Source: Gari tellinella (Eukaryota; Mollusca; Bivalvia; Cardiida; Psammobiidae). From it: a DNA stretch of 64,000 nucleotides. The first letter of the stretch is position 1. The number at the start of each line of letters is the position of its first letter. Shown piece by piece: positions 46,001 to 61,000 of the stretch. The stretch covers positions 24,501,550-24,565,549 of the forward strand of contig OV277864.1 in assembly GCA_922989275.2 (NCBI GenBank), written 5' to 3'. Both the position numbers and the translations under genes were made by a program. Under the pieces are notes generated by a model, which searched no databases, was not told the origin of the DNA, and saw only the letters and a program-made list of their open reading frames with translations.

Positions 46001-49000
46001 AAAATCCCGAATAATTTGACCATGAAAGAGTTAAACTATTGATTTACAAACTATCAACGTGTCGAGTATTACAGTAATTCTTTTTTCCACCCATAAATGT
46101 ATGTCACATCGACTTTCTACTTTCATTTTGTCAAGAATTAAGTGATCATTTGTCTGTTCAGTGTGTATTAAATATTCAAATAATGGCTAGATAACACAAG
46201 TTAAACTGTGAATATACTCTGAAACTGAATACTTTCTATTGTATTTCTTTTTTATTAAACAGTTAGGCATTTACTGTCAAGCAAATAAATAATTTAAATA
46301 CAATGAGATTGAAACCAAAGTATTTATAAAGCACATACCTCCTGTGGGTTATCTGCAAAATACAAAAAATACATGCTGCTCAATTAAATACATGTAGCAG
46401 CGATAAACATAGCATTGTACAGCGGATAAAACGACATTATTTCCCGTTTAAACGCAAACGAAACGCAAACGTAAATAGCTAAATTGTAGGAAATTACTAT
46501 TTTTTGACATTACTAATTATCATCTTTTAATCTGAGTTGCAAATCATTTTGGGTCGATGTCTTAGAAGCATATCTGCTTTATATTAAAAGGAGTAGTGTT
46601 GAAGATATACAACACATATATAATATGCCATTGATAATATGATGTTAATTTTCTCATAAATAAAAAAGCTGTATATATACCAACACTTTACGATAGAGGA
46701 ATACGATATGTAAACGACATTCTAGATAAAGATGGTAATTTTGTAGATTTAAAATACTTAGAAGAAGTGAGTGGAAAAAAGATTAATTTCCTTCATTATT
46801 ATGGCCTGACAAATGCAATTAAGTTTTTTATGACTAGAACAGGATTTACTCCGAAAAAGATTCACTTTTAGAATTTCAATACCCAACCATTAAGTGTTAT
46901 ATGTACCCCATTTTAACCAGAAACTGTGATAATAAGTTTGTATATAATGTACTTGCTAATAACGATGATACCCCCACTAGTCAATCCAAATGGGTGTCAA
47001 TATACAAACATAGTCCTATAAATTGGAAGAATATATATAGCTATGTATTTAAATGTACTAAAGATGCTTATTTGCAATGGTTACAAACTAGAATTATACA
47101 TAGAATATTACCTACTTATACACTATTATTTAAAATGAAAATCAAAGATACTAATTTATGCACTTTCTGTCATAATCATGAAGAAACTATTGTTCATTTG
47201 TTTTGGGAAAGTTGTAAAGTGAAACCAATAATAAAATATATTTCAGATAGGTTAGTAAATTATAACCCGCACATCAAAATAAATAGTTTACATGTACTTT
47301 TGGGAACCGATCAAAATGACTTCAAACTTGACATATTGTTTTTTGAAATAAAACGATATATATTTTTATGTAAAACAAAGAAAATAATTCCGTCAATAAC
47401 CGGGTTAAATAACTCATTGAAACTAGCATGGGATATAAAACATGATTCTTCATAAAAATTGCTATAGAATGAAGCGCCTTTTTCGAGCATTTAATTAATT
47501 CCTCCACCCACTGAAAAATACGTTTTCGATTTCTACAGTCACACACATGTTCCAAAACCTATTGTCTATATCGTCACAGGTGGTGGCGTAAAGCAGGCTG
47601 AATGTAAAGAAGCAGATTTATCTATCTTAAAAACTAGAAACAGGCCTCAAATTCATTCAAATTCAAGTTCTTAATAAGCTCATAAAAGATAAAAACTATA
47701 TAAATTTCAGTGCAGAATAGACATTGACCTTGCTATTAAAATGCGCTATTACTTATAACAATGTACAGTGGAGAAACCGTTATTCTTTCCCAACAAATGC
47801 ATTTACGCTTAAACTATTATTTCAAATGCAAAACAGCTTGGAACCAGATCAGACGTCGGGTAACCCGGTGTCTGATCAGGCACCAATCTGTTTTCTGTCT
47901 AAGTTCAAATAAAAAATCAGCATTGTCAAAAAGTTGTTATTTTCTCCATTTTAGTACCATGCGTTTGCGTTTCATTTGCGTTTAAACGGGAAAGAATACC
48001 GTTTTCTCCACTGTACTAATGTCCTTGTTAAACAGTTAAGATTGTGAACTATCCATTGAACTTGACGCATGGCAGTTCTCATCTGATTGCCTAATTAACC
48101 GCCAAATAAGAAAAGCAGCGTCTGGTTTAAGTCTACACGAATTACATGTTATGTATGACATAACATACATCAACACCGTGAAAATCGTACTAAGGCCGAT
48201 ACATATACATGTATCTTATAGTACGGCTACATGCATGTCCTGACCTCAAACTAATTGCGCACATAGGGTATGTATAATTTATAGGACATTAATAGTTTTC
48301 AAACGTGGTACATGTATATTCTGTTTCAGTTGAGAATACGTTATTTGTCTCCCGTTTAACCCATTTACGCCCTGTGGATTCTTCCATGTTTTATATATTG
48401 GATTAGTCCATTTTTTATCAAAGGGATGCCTGGTCAAATTTTTCATTTTCATTTTGTTTTAGATTGAAATTCCTATCAGCAACAGTGTCTACACTGTTTG
48501 CCTATGTCCCATATAAGGGATCGTGGGCACAAATAGGTTAAACGATGTAGAAAATGGCAGTTTACTTGAAATGTTGACGATTCTAGTTTCTGTTCACTTC
48601 TGTATTTAGTATGAGGTGCAGACGTTTTCAAGCTTTATCAGACACCAGGTAACTAACTGATCTGGCTCTTAACTATTTGTAATGGACATAATTATTTTAG
48701 CATGTAAACACGGTTATCGGTTTGATTTGATTTGTTATGATTTTACGTCGCTTTTAACAGTTTTTCTGTCATATCGCGAGGTCAAGCTTATTACAGGTGG
48801 ATGAAGACCCCAGAAGCCCTTTATGCACTGTTTCAGACACAAATCGGCAACTTGGTAGAACCACCGACCTTCCGCAAACCAACTGGAATGCTTCCAAACA
48901 TGAACAATTCGAACGACCCGATTGGGATTCGAACCCACAGTGGTGAGGAGCTTAGTGATGTAAGTCACAGTGACTATATCCCTTTACCACCATCATTCGA

Positions 49001-52000
49001 ACACAACTAAACTCAAACACCTAAATCATTTCACGCGATATCTATGATAACAAACAGTTTTGCATAACCGCGCGTGAAACTTTCACAGCAACATCTGTAG
49101 AAACGTCAATAACACAAGATCGGCAATAATTATCACTAAACATATAACAAGGGCATTTGTTGAACTTCACTGACTATAAATATTGCATTTACACCTTATC
49201 CCAAATTGCCCACTGCATGAATATGCCATAGCCTATATTTTATGTGAACAAAAATGATCAGTGGTGTGTTGGCTGCATAATTTTTACATTTACCTCATTC
49301 CTAGTGGTCAGGACAAAATATATTAAGGGTTTAGACCACTTAATCTGATCAAATCTCAAACTTGGGGTCCTCATTAATTTTTGTCCACTTTTTATATTCT
49401 AAACAGTGTTTCATATAAGAAGTGACAAGAAATAAATAAAATAATATTTTGACAGGTTCGAGTTTACTAAATGTTTAGAAAAATCTATTTAACAACTTTC
49501 AGAAATTTCTTCTTGATGGTTGTGTGCACTTTAAAGTGTGAAGCTTTGCCAGGGTACTTACAAGGGGAGAACCTTTCTACTGTCCTGCCTGTAGCGATTA
49601 ATAATTGGTAGTTTATGTCTAAACTACTAAATTATATGAAAATAATTGACTTTTAATTTTTATGAGGCTTTAGACTCTTGTTTTATGTTTTACTGACATT
49701 ATATGAACAAACACCTACCCTGGACATTATATAGTAAATATTCCGTGGTGTCAAACCTACAGTTCGAATTTAGGTTGGGGTCCCATTGAGAATGATGTAA
49801 GTGGGCCATCATTATTTGTTTACATTGTTAGAGAACCGATTTGAGTTGCAACAACTTACCCATCATATTTTTAGTTGAAAACGCCCAGTATATCAAGTAT
49901 TCATGTGAACAATAACTTTTATTCACATAACAATTTGAAATTGACTAGAAAATGCGTAGATGTTCGAATAATGGTTGTACCGGAATACCACTAGGCCACA
50001 GAGACCCCTGTAAATACTAAATACGGTTATTGGGACGGTATAACGTCTTCCGAAATAATTATAACAGCGTTTATGAAAATGAACTCTTGACACGTACCAA
50101 GACTGACTAAAGGAGGAATATGTAGTTGGACGTTCAGTTTTAACAGCTCCTCCATCGTCGTCCCGTCTTGTTTGTTAATAACCACAGTGGCCATTGCATC
50201 ATATCTGCTCACAACGTCCTCGTTCAGTTGAATTGTAAATGCCTGGAAACTCGAGCGACATTGCGAAAACACAATCTTACGTTGTTTCGCATGAGATTTG
50301 TTGTCAATCGACGCACATCCCTGGAATACAAGTAGCATATGTACATTCGAGAAAACGTCATTCTTTCCCAATAAACGCGGTAACGCTAAAACTGTTATTA
50401 CCATTGCAAATAGTTTGGAGCCAGATCAGACACCGGGTTACCCGGCGTCTGATCAGGCTCCAAACTGTTTACCACTCAGATTAAAAAACAATAATCAGAA
50501 ATGTCAAAAAATGGTCATATCCTACATTTTAGCGATTTGCGTTTACGTTTAAACGGGAAATAATAATGTATTCTCTACTGTAGGAGAGGCCATATTATTT
50601 CCCTAATACATGTACATCTGCTAAAACAATTATTTTCATTTGCGAAATGTTTAGAACCAGATCAAGGTAACCAAGTTGTCCAATCAGGTTCCATATTTCC
50701 ACCTATGTTTGATCAGGAACTACATTGTTTTGAATTAAAAAAATCATTTCATTTTCTAACAATGTCAAATAATGCACAGCCCTATTAGACGTCGAGTAAC
50801 TGGACCCTGATCAGGTTCCAAACTGTTTGCCAGAACCATTCGCACTTTGAGCTGTACCCACTATGATCATACTTACTTTGATATCGACAAAGAAGGTGTC
50901 CCCTGGGGCAAACATGGCTACGCCACTCTCGCAGTTTTCACATTTCTCATAACCCTTGCCCAGCCATTTGTTCATACGCTCGTCTTTCCTGCTCTCTAGG
51001 CCACATTCTACGAGCAGGGTATGTTTCCTCCCTGATATAAGTCAAAATAAAATATGTTCTGTTCTGTTCTGATAAAGAAATAAGACAAACATATCTGAGC
51101 ACTATTTAGAAATGCAAACCATGTTTTTTTGGGTAAAACATTTTAAGTTACAGCGGAGGAAACGATTGGTTTGATAACAAAAGCAATACAGGTACAGTAC
51201 TGAACCTTATTAAATTAAATTGATAATCGCAAGCGAATTGTCATCGAATTGCCATCGAATAGGGCGCTTCAAAAAACAAATCCCACGCTTGAATATTTTT
51301 ACGCGAATTTTCCGAAGCGGTTGTGACGAAAATGGAATCGAAAAAAATAACGAAGGCATATTTGCGAACATTTGTGAGATACACAATTCAAGAAAACTTA
51401 CCCGAGGGTATAGTTACTATTTTGAATCGCAAGCGAATTGCCATCGAATTACAAGCGAATTGCCATCGAATTGAAAGCGAATCGCAAAAATTGTTAATTT
51501 AATAAGGTTCAGTACTGTATATCTAGAAAGTTTCATTTTAAAATATTTACATTCGCTTCGCATTGTCCTTATATAACACTATTCTAAAAAAAGACTTGCA
51601 TAATTCAATGAATGCTCACTTAAAATCCAGTTCTAGCCGACTGGTTTAGGGGCGGAGCTATATTGATCACTTTCAATCGAAACAGAGAAAACCGTATGGT
51701 AGGCGCGGTTAACGCGGAGTAATCAAGTATAGCGTGTGAGTAAATCGGTTTTAAAAAACGCGACCTAAATTTAAGATACTTATCATACAAGTATTTCGTA
51801 AATTCGTGTGTTTTTAAATATCTCAAAAGGGATTTTAAACATAACGAGAAAGTTTACCGGTTAAAAGTCTAAATTTATCCAGTAAATATAATATGTGATT
51901 GGAACTAGTTTCAGTCCATATATATAGATCGTTACTACGATAGCAACGCATAGCAACGGGCAAAGTGTCTATTAGAACGGTTATGTACATTTCTGGTTCA

Positions 52001-55000
52001 TTTCCAAGCTCACGATGGAATATAAATATAAGAAATAAATTGCGTACTTCCGTTATTCATGAGCTGATGGCACTTCCATGCTTTTACTAGCAAAGTTAAG
52101 CGAGAAGCCCTTCCGGCTTCACGCACTATGCTAGTAAAAGCATGGAAGTGCCATCAGCTCATGAATGCCGGAAGTACGCAATTCATTTCTTAAATGAATA
52201 TTGACAATTCCCCTCATCATTTACCTTGAACTTGTTTGCAAACCGCCAAGAATGTTGCCTTCTTCCTCCTGTTTTTCACATTAGTTATTTCCTTTGTCAC
52301 CAATTTTAAATTTTCTTCTGTGGCAACACATTCTTTAGACACTGGAACATAGCTGTCAGAAAAGAAGAGCATATAGTGTGAGTGTTAGTGAAAAGCTTTT
52401 TCTTCATTTGCATTTTACAACGAACAGTGGAGAAAACGTTATTCTTTCCCAATAAACGGGTGTACGTTAAAACTATTATTTCCAGTACTAACAGTTTGGG
52501 GCCAGATCAGACACCGGGTTACCCGGCGTCTGATCTGGCTCCAAACTGTTTGCCATTCAGCTTAAAATCAATGATCAGACTTGTTAAAAAGTTGTTATTT
52601 ATTCCATTTTAGGGTTTCGTTTGCGTTTAAACGGGACAAAATATGGTTTCTCTACTGTACTACCAAAATGTGTAAGCGATGCTCAACTGTTTAACAACGT
52701 GGGCGACTAGTTTCGACTTTACACAACGTTTATATCAACTGCAGTACCAAATTGTTTTACCCAAGGGTTAAAGACTACTTACATACAAAAGTGCGACACC
52801 TCGAAGATGATGTTTGAGTTCACAACTACAGGAGTCACCTGAACGACCTCCGGTAGGACTCCGGTGTCCAGTTTTCTTTCGTCCATCGTTAAAATCACCA
52901 TTTCCTCAGCGTCAATGTTTTCCCTTGTAGGTAATTGCATTCTTATGGATTTACCTGGTTGTGTACCTATAAAAGAACACATTGGAGAACACATTATTCT
53001 GTCCCATTTAACAAAACGACATGAAATATACTAAACAGTAGAAAATGGAAAGTTTACTGAAATTGTTGATGATTCTTTACAGTCTGAGTGACAAACAGTT
53101 TCTAGTACAGTGGATAATCTGTTATTCTTTCCCGTTTAAACGCAAACGTACACAAATGCAAAGCACTAAAACGTAGAAAAGAACAACTTTTGGACAATTC
53201 TGATAGTTCATGTTTATCTTGGTGGCAAACAGTTTGGAGCCTGATCAGACGCCGGGTTACCCGGCGTCTGATCACACTCCAAACTGTTTGCACTGCAAAT
53301 AATAGTTTTAGCATAAACGCGTTTATTGGGAAAGCATAACACATTCTCTACTGTAGCATCTATATGTTCTACAATGTAGACTAAGACAGTTTTTAAATCC
53401 AATTCAGTAATATTTAGCTTGACAGCTTTTCAAAAGTGTTGAAATATTTGTTATCCTAGTGGCAAACACTTTTGTTCTTGATCAGGCTCCGGGTTACGAA
53501 GTCTCTGATATGGATCCAAAATGTTTGCAAATGAATTAATGTTTTAAAGAAAAACGTATTTATTTATGCTTCACTATATTATACTTAAGCAACAATCGAT
53601 GTTCTACCGTTGTAAAACGGTATTCTACAACGGTTGGGAGTTGAGATACGCAGGAATGCGCATCAAAACTCCCAACCGCCTGAGTGGTCAATTCCTGCGC
53701 ATCACAACGCCCAACCGTTGTAGAATACCGTTTAACAACGGTAGCACATCGATTATTTCGATTCTAACATGACTAACTTAACAAAATCATAAGAAATGCA
53801 AGCAAGTGTTTCAGGCTTATTTCATCTGCGGATGCAGTTTTCCACCGAAGTACTTCCCTTGTATGGCTATTACATGAAACCAATATCAGTACGTCATATA
53901 TCCTCTTCATTCGTTTATCCGGAACCCTTAGCGAAAAAGGATTACATGTATAAAGGTAATCAATTTGAATTGAAACTGGGAGATACATTGAACGAATATG
54001 GAGAAAGAATAGTTTTCTAACTGAAAATAACACTTAAAGTAATCAAACAACTTCATTGTTTAAACAAATACCAGTTATTCAAACTAACCTTCGGCTGTAA
54101 ATGCAGCGCCGCGAATTCCTATCATGCTGGAAGTTTGACGTCATCATCCGGGTAGCAAAGGCGCTTGTACACAATCGGGTCAAATTTATACTGCATGTGA
54201 AAGGTCAATTTCCAGACACTCGCTGCACGTAATAAACATTTAGAGTCATATTGGAAAATGTGTTATTCGGAATCATTTTACAAAGGGACATTAAAAAATA
54301 AGGTACGTGGTCAATTTTGGTATTCATTTTTTGAATATATAATTGTCTTTAAAGTTTCACTAAAATTCCAATTTTTTTAGCATTTTTGTCGGCTATTATG
54401 CTGCCCGCATCTAATACCTAACCGGAACCGCTTTTTGCGATGACGTAAGCAAACCGCATGCGCTATATCAAGCGTTTTCGTGAGGCTTCCGGATATGTAG
54501 GAAGGGTACGGTTTAAGAGAATCAGGGATATAAGAAAAATAAAAAATATTGACGAAGTAATTTATTCTGTCATAGAACCATTTAGTATTAGTCAGATTAA
54601 ATATATTCTGAGACAAATCAGTAACAAAACATGAAATAAAAGACATTTTATGTCACGTGACTTTTCATTGAAAGCTGTGCTTTATCGTAGGGTGGGTACA
54701 GGAAGAGCCTGTTTAAAAAGGACTATTATCACAGCGTAGTACAGCACAATAGGTAAACCACGGCGAACTTGTTCTTTGTTTATAGAGACGAGTTCAGGTG
54801 TCATGTTAGAATTACCTTTCACATTGAATTGGAAAACATCTGATATCAATGATTTCTCGCCGGAATTCGTCAATGTTGATTCCGCCCTTTTTTCTGCATC
54901 ATTTATGTGCGAGTCGTATATCTATAATCAGAAAAACAACACTCATACAATGAACAATTAGTTATTATTTTCTGTTTATATGAAACTATACGCACACCCA

Positions 55001-58000
55001 ATGCAATGCAATTAGGGTAGGACCGTAATTAATGTTAGTAGAACGTGTGGCCCGACCCGTTTTCATGGAATTTGAAATAAAATATGGTTAAACTAAATAC
55101 AATGCAATAAAACACAGACAATTCTGACAATTATTTTCTATATGGCTGACGAACAATTTAGAGCCAGATCATAAGCGGGGTTAAAATATTTACCGTCTGC
55201 CTATTTTTTTTTTTTTTTTTTATAACTTGATTTAAAGTTTAGGTAAATTAATGTACATGTACTTAAGTAATAGCGTAATGAGTGTCAAACAGTTTAAACC
55301 CAGATCACTAATCACATGACATCTGACCAAGGTCCAAATAATTTACAAATTAGTATTCTATCCGGAGTAAGGCAGTGAAGAGGAAAGGGATACAGTACAG
55401 TATATGTGCACAAACTGCAATCACATCTACCTGCGTCAGGCTTACATTTGTACATGTTGCAGCCCCGCTCTTACATAGTGGCATGTTGTATTATTTCCCG
55501 TTGAAACGACACTAAACTCAACTTGAAAAGAAGATAGTGATGATTTCACGAGAAATATCTTAACCCTTCTATTTGTCTAAATGGTAAACAGTCGAGATGA
55601 TCAGATGCTACGGACATAAGCCAATATTATTTCCAGTAAAACGAAACTACATGCAATCGCAATGTAATAAAATTACAACGTTTTGAAAACTCAACTATAT
55701 AGTTTTATTGATATGCAAGCATTTTGGAGCCTGATCGGACGCATGTTATCTGAGTCCAAGGTTATATAAAGAGTTTGCGTAGAGTGTGAAATCTTTATCA
55801 TGCATTTATTTGGTCAGATTTGAGCTTAATATAGAGAAAGATCATAGACTCAACTCAAATTTGTCAGATATTGCTCCAAACAGTTTGCACTAATGTGAGT
55901 ATTATTATTATTATTATTTATTATTATTATTATACCAGATTTATATAGCGCTCTTTTCACACAAGGAGTGTACGTTCAAAAGCACTTTACATGAAATAAC
56001 ACATATGTACCTATACATCGAGAAAAGACAAAATAACTACAATTATATCTGAAATAAAACATGAATAAACATATAAAAGACAGTCCCCCAAAACGGCGAT
56101 CACATTACCCCCATCAATCAGCAATGAACCGACCGGCTAAGTATTGCCGACTGATATAAATAATGGTAGAGCGCCCAATGCAGGCCATCGACAAAACACA
56201 AATAACTATAATTAGATCTAAAATAAACAAGAATAAACATACAAAAGAGAGCCCCCAAAACAGCGATCACACTACCCCCATCAATCAGCAATGAACCGAC
56301 CGGCTAAAGATTGCTGACCAATAGAAATTATAGCAGAGCGTCCAATGCAGGCCATCTAATGTAACATAACTAGGAAAAATAGCATGCGACCATAACTAAA
56401 AACTCTATAGAAGATCAATGACATGATTAAAAATGGTGAAAGCTGTCCACGAATTGTACCACAGACCCCGCCAGCTGGTTTCAAAAGAGATCAGAGCCAT
56501 ATCCCTACCATCAAAGATCCAACAGACAGGCATTGGTCAACGGTACAACCACAGAACTAAAAATTAGACCCATAACATATACAGAATGAACACAGCCCTA
56601 AGGTAGCAGTCATCTACCTTCTCCATCCCACACCCACGGGACCTACATGTTCCATTGCTGAAATTACACCCTTACTTTATAAAACATCAAGATAAGACGC
56701 TGTCCCTGAATTATACCGCAAACCCCAAGCCAGTCGGTTTCAAAGAAATCAGGGGCAATCCCTACCATCAAGATCCACCGAACAGGCATGGGCAAACGGT
56801 ACAATTCCAGAACTCCCATTTAGACCCACAATATCTACAGCAATAACATAGCCCGGAGGTAGCAGTCATCCATTTCCTAATGTGTTCTAATACTAAATAT
56901 TAAAGAAGTGTGTTTTCAGACGTTTTTTGAAGACTGCAACTGAGCTCGCATCTCTGACGTCTGATGGTAGAGAGTTCCAGAGCTTTGGGGCTGCATGCAT
57001 GAAACTTCTATCTCCAAACTTCACCAAACGACTTCTCGGCACAACCAGCGATACTGATTTACTCGCAGACCGCAACTCTCTTCGAGGTCTATACACGTCC
57101 AGCATACTAACAATGTACCTTGGAGAATCATTGCACATGGCTTTGTATGTAGTATTGAGAAAGAATAACGTATACTTCACTGTACTTGAATGAAGTCTAA
57201 TTCAATAAACCATATACAGCTACAATGTTTTTTGTCATACAGCTGTTCTTACCTTCATAGTGAGTACTGTTTCTTTTGCAAATGTTTCTGCAGGGATTTC
57301 CATCTTGAATTCCGGCTCAATTCTGGATCTAAGCACGGTACCATCCTGTCTTACAGCGTTATCCTCATGCTTTGGTCGAGTATATACAATGCAAACGCAA
57401 GCTGTCTCTGGAACCAGGGTTGTTTCAACCATACAATACAATTTCTTGAAAATATAAAAACAAAAACGTTATACATGTAATTAGGATTTTTGATGATTTT
57501 TCATGACACTCTAATGTGGGTAACTTTCGGAGATATCACACCTCCTTCGTCACACCGTATACAGTGGAGAAAACGTTATTCTTTCCCAATAAACGCGTTT
57601 ACGCTAAAACTATTATTTCCATTGCAAACAGTTTGGAGCCAGATCAGACGCCGGGTAACCCGGCGTCTGATCAGGCTCCAAACTGTTTGCCACCAAGATA
57701 AACATGAACTATCAGAGTTGTCCAAAAAGTGTACTTTTCTACGTTTTAGTGTTTTGCGTTTGCGTACGTTTGCGTTTAAACGGGAAAGAATAACAGATTA
57801 TCCACTGTACGTTACCTGCTCCGCCAAAATATATCGCACCATAACAAGTGCTGGGGAAGAAGGTGTGATGCCTCCAAAATTACAGCAAGGTAATTAATTT
57901 GCTCAGAGTCATATAAAAATTATCAAAAGTAATACTTAAGAAACGAGTGTCAAACAGTTTGGGTCCTGATAAGACGACGCGTTATGCGGCGTCTGATCTG

Positions 58001-61000
58001 GATCTAAACTTTATGCTTTTATGACTCCGGCGGTGAAAGGGTTCATAATTATGTATGGCAAGAAATTAGGTAAGATAAGATGGCGACAGATTTTAAATAC
58101 CCGCAGTAGATGAGACGTTATTTTGTCCTTTCTAAAACGAAACGAAACAAAACCAGAATGCAATGAATTGTAGGAAGTTTCTTATAAAGTCTTGACTATT
58201 TACATGCATACATGTACACGTACCAACCGTGCGGCAAACAATTTGGATTCTGTTCAGACGTCGAGTTAGACGGTGTCTCATGTTCACTATGAATGTGGTT
58301 ATTTGTCTTTTCTCGCTGTGTACAGTGGGGAAAACGCTATCCTTTCCCGTTTAAACGCAAACGTACGCAAACGCATATCAATAAAACGTAGACAATGACA
58401 ACTTATTGACACTCCTGACCATTTATTTTAATCTGAGTGGCAAACAGTTTGGAGCCTGATCAGACGCCGGGTAACCCGGCGTCTGCTCTGGCTTCAAACT
58501 GTTTGCAATGGAAATAATAGTTTAAGCATAAACGCGTTTAATTGGAAAGAATAACGTTTTCTCCACTGTAGGTACATTTATATAATTTAATGTCAATCGC
58601 GTTTGAACGCACACCTCCTGTGTGAAAAGAGTGCTATATAAATGTGGTATAATAATAAAAATAGAGTCTAAACTGGCACTAAACCGGTTGCCAATGCAAT
58701 TTTCCCTTTTTTATAGTTTGTACAGGAAATAATAAGTCTTCATCACTGTACATGCAAATTGGTGAATACATTATTCTGACCAAGTAAACGCATTTACGCT
58801 AAAACGATTATTTTCAATGCAAACCAGTTTGGAGCCAAACCAGACGCCGGGTAACCCGGTGTCTCAGACTCAAACTGTTTGCCACTCAGATCTACATGTG
58901 AATAAACAGAGTTGTCAAAAGATGTTATTTTCTACATTTAATTGCAATGCGTTTGCGTTTCGTTTGCGTTTAAATAGGAAATAATAACGTCTCCACTGTA
59001 CGTGCACAAGTTTAAAACTTACGCCTTCAATCGTTTCAATCTGTTCCAAAACTTTGTCTTCCTCGTCGCATTTGATATATCTCAGCACCAGCTCCTCCTT
59101 GGCTGGGGGTCTCAAGTAAATTGGTATGTAAATCCTTGCAGGACAGTCGTGTACTGCGTCAGTGATCTCAATGTGGAACACGTCACTCATCACATGCTCC
59201 TCTGCTCGGGTCTTCAGGACTACTGAGGCATTTTCTGATTTCTCTCTACGGCAGTAGAACGATATTGGTAGGCCTTTTGGAATGTGAATACTTTCTATTA
59301 AGATTCCAACGCTGTCCAGACGTACACGGCTTGATACAGATTCCTCGGATAATTTCAATCCGGCAGCCTGGACAAACCTGTAAAATGAATGTAGAGTAAA
59401 ATCTCTCTATTTTACAGGGCTGCCATTTCTCGAAATTTAATCTCAGGATTTTTTTCTAGTACATGGTACCTTAAAGTATGCTGAAAGTAAAGCAGAATGT
59501 GCCTTAAAGACTTTTCCTCAGTCCATTGAGGGATCACCATCATATTGTTCTGGAGGTGTCAATGTAACTGTAAAGCACGTGCAATACAATCTCAGTTTCC
59601 CTGTCGCGGGCCAGATTATACTCATGATCTAGTGATTTTCAATGGTTATTTCTAACCAAACTATCAAATATAAAGGTTCGGTCTCACATAAGACGATTCA
59701 ATGGTTCAATATGCACAAGACCCATGCTTTTTGCAAGGAAATTGACAGTAAATAATCTGACAAGGCGTTATGACCAAAAGGTCGCCAGGAGATGTATTTA
59801 AGGCGCATTCTCATTTACTTCCAGCCTGCATAAGCAGCCACTTGTCAACAAAACTAGACAGGCGGTTGGGTAAAGGTACGATTCGTAAATTCACATTTGA
59901 AAAATGCAAATTTGGAATCTTAGGATTTTTTATGTCAACTTATGGCAGCCCTGTATTTAGACAACAAAAAACGAAGGCTAATTTACTGTAAAAATCAGAT
60001 GATAGCTTAAAGTAAAGTGGCAAACAACAAAAAGCTCCTAAAAGAGCTTTCTGTGTTATTATCACTTAGCTTTAAGCAATCACCTGTCATAAAGACCTAA
60101 TGTTTTAAACAATTTAGTGGTCGTAATAAAGGGGTTTTCTGTAGCTAAACCTATATTATGCAATTACATGAACTAAATTGAGAGCTTTGTTGAGCCGAAT
60201 TCTTCACACTTCGAATTCTTCACACCGTAATCAGACGTGTGAAGAATTCGTACGAATTCTTCCACTCGTGTGACCAATGTGTGAAGAGTTCGTACGAATA
60301 TGTCACACAATGGCAGTGTGAGATTTCCGTACCACCTTTTTTTTAACGACCTGTTGGTACCTACGGATTCTCCACACATCACCTTCCGTTTAACATTTCT
60401 TTATGAAACAAGTTCTTACAACTTAGGCAAATCACTTTCCATAGCGCAAAAGATGGTGTATTGCGTCATTTTGTGAGGTGACACTAGAGTACTAGGGAAA
60501 ACCAACGTCTTCGGACAGGCGACCCTCTCACGTACTGTCACGACCCGGGATCGAACTCGGGATGCATTGTTAAGAAGCGGGTGCGCTAAAACTGTGCTAT
60601 CCACCCTTTTACATGCAGTTTTTACGATTTGATCAAAAAAGCTCTTTAACAGTCGACCTAAATCCGAAGAATTATCTGTGGATATGTGCAGCCTTTTTCA
60701 TCCCATGATCAAACTTAAGTCCCGTTGAGTTTATGCTTAGTTCCCGGCTTCCTTTGAGTCATAATAGGAAGACGACTGACAGGTTGCCGGCCGAATGCTG
60801 GTAGATTGTTGGTATTCTTAACGGGATTGGGAGGGATGGGACCCGTGGTCGAGGTCCAGTGCTCATAGTGACTATAACTTACACTCACTTAGCTCCTTAC
60901 TGCTGTTGGTTCGAATCCCAATCTGAACACTTTGGATTTTTCATTTGGAGAAAATTCGGTGCTTTTACCTAGATGTTACTCTTTATGCAGACATATGTAT

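Larger units (their letters stand above)
55905..57195 (-). mobile_element. 3' part of a CR1/RTE-like LINE with ATT tail
   Basis: The minus-strand frame 56893-57180 encodes YRPRRELRSASKSVSLVVPR and FGDRSFMHAAPKLWNSLPSD, the end of many LINE ORF2 proteins. Downstream on that strand comes about 900 bases of non-coding 3' region, then TATATAGCGCTCTTTTCACA read on the plus strand, and the tail (ATT)n at 55905-55935. It is truncated at 5'. It lies in an intron of the ZU5 gene. Confidence 0.8.

Noticed and set aside
54682..54873. Single-exon 63-residue gene on the minus strand
   Set aside because: Only its first part is coding; it is exon 5 of the ZU5 gene read on into the intron.
58915..59358. 147-residue gene with a start at 59358
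   Set aside because: It is exon 2 of the ZU5 gene read through its donor into a family A element; the exon begins upstream at 59377.
60530..60606. Possible tRNA gene on the minus strand
   Set aside because: Boxes are present but the stems do not pair properly, and it resembles a SINE head.
60870..60930. Possible tRNA gene on the plus strand (GGTTCGAATCC)
   Set aside because: It matches the head of the SINE at 48718-49012 and lacks a full cloverleaf.
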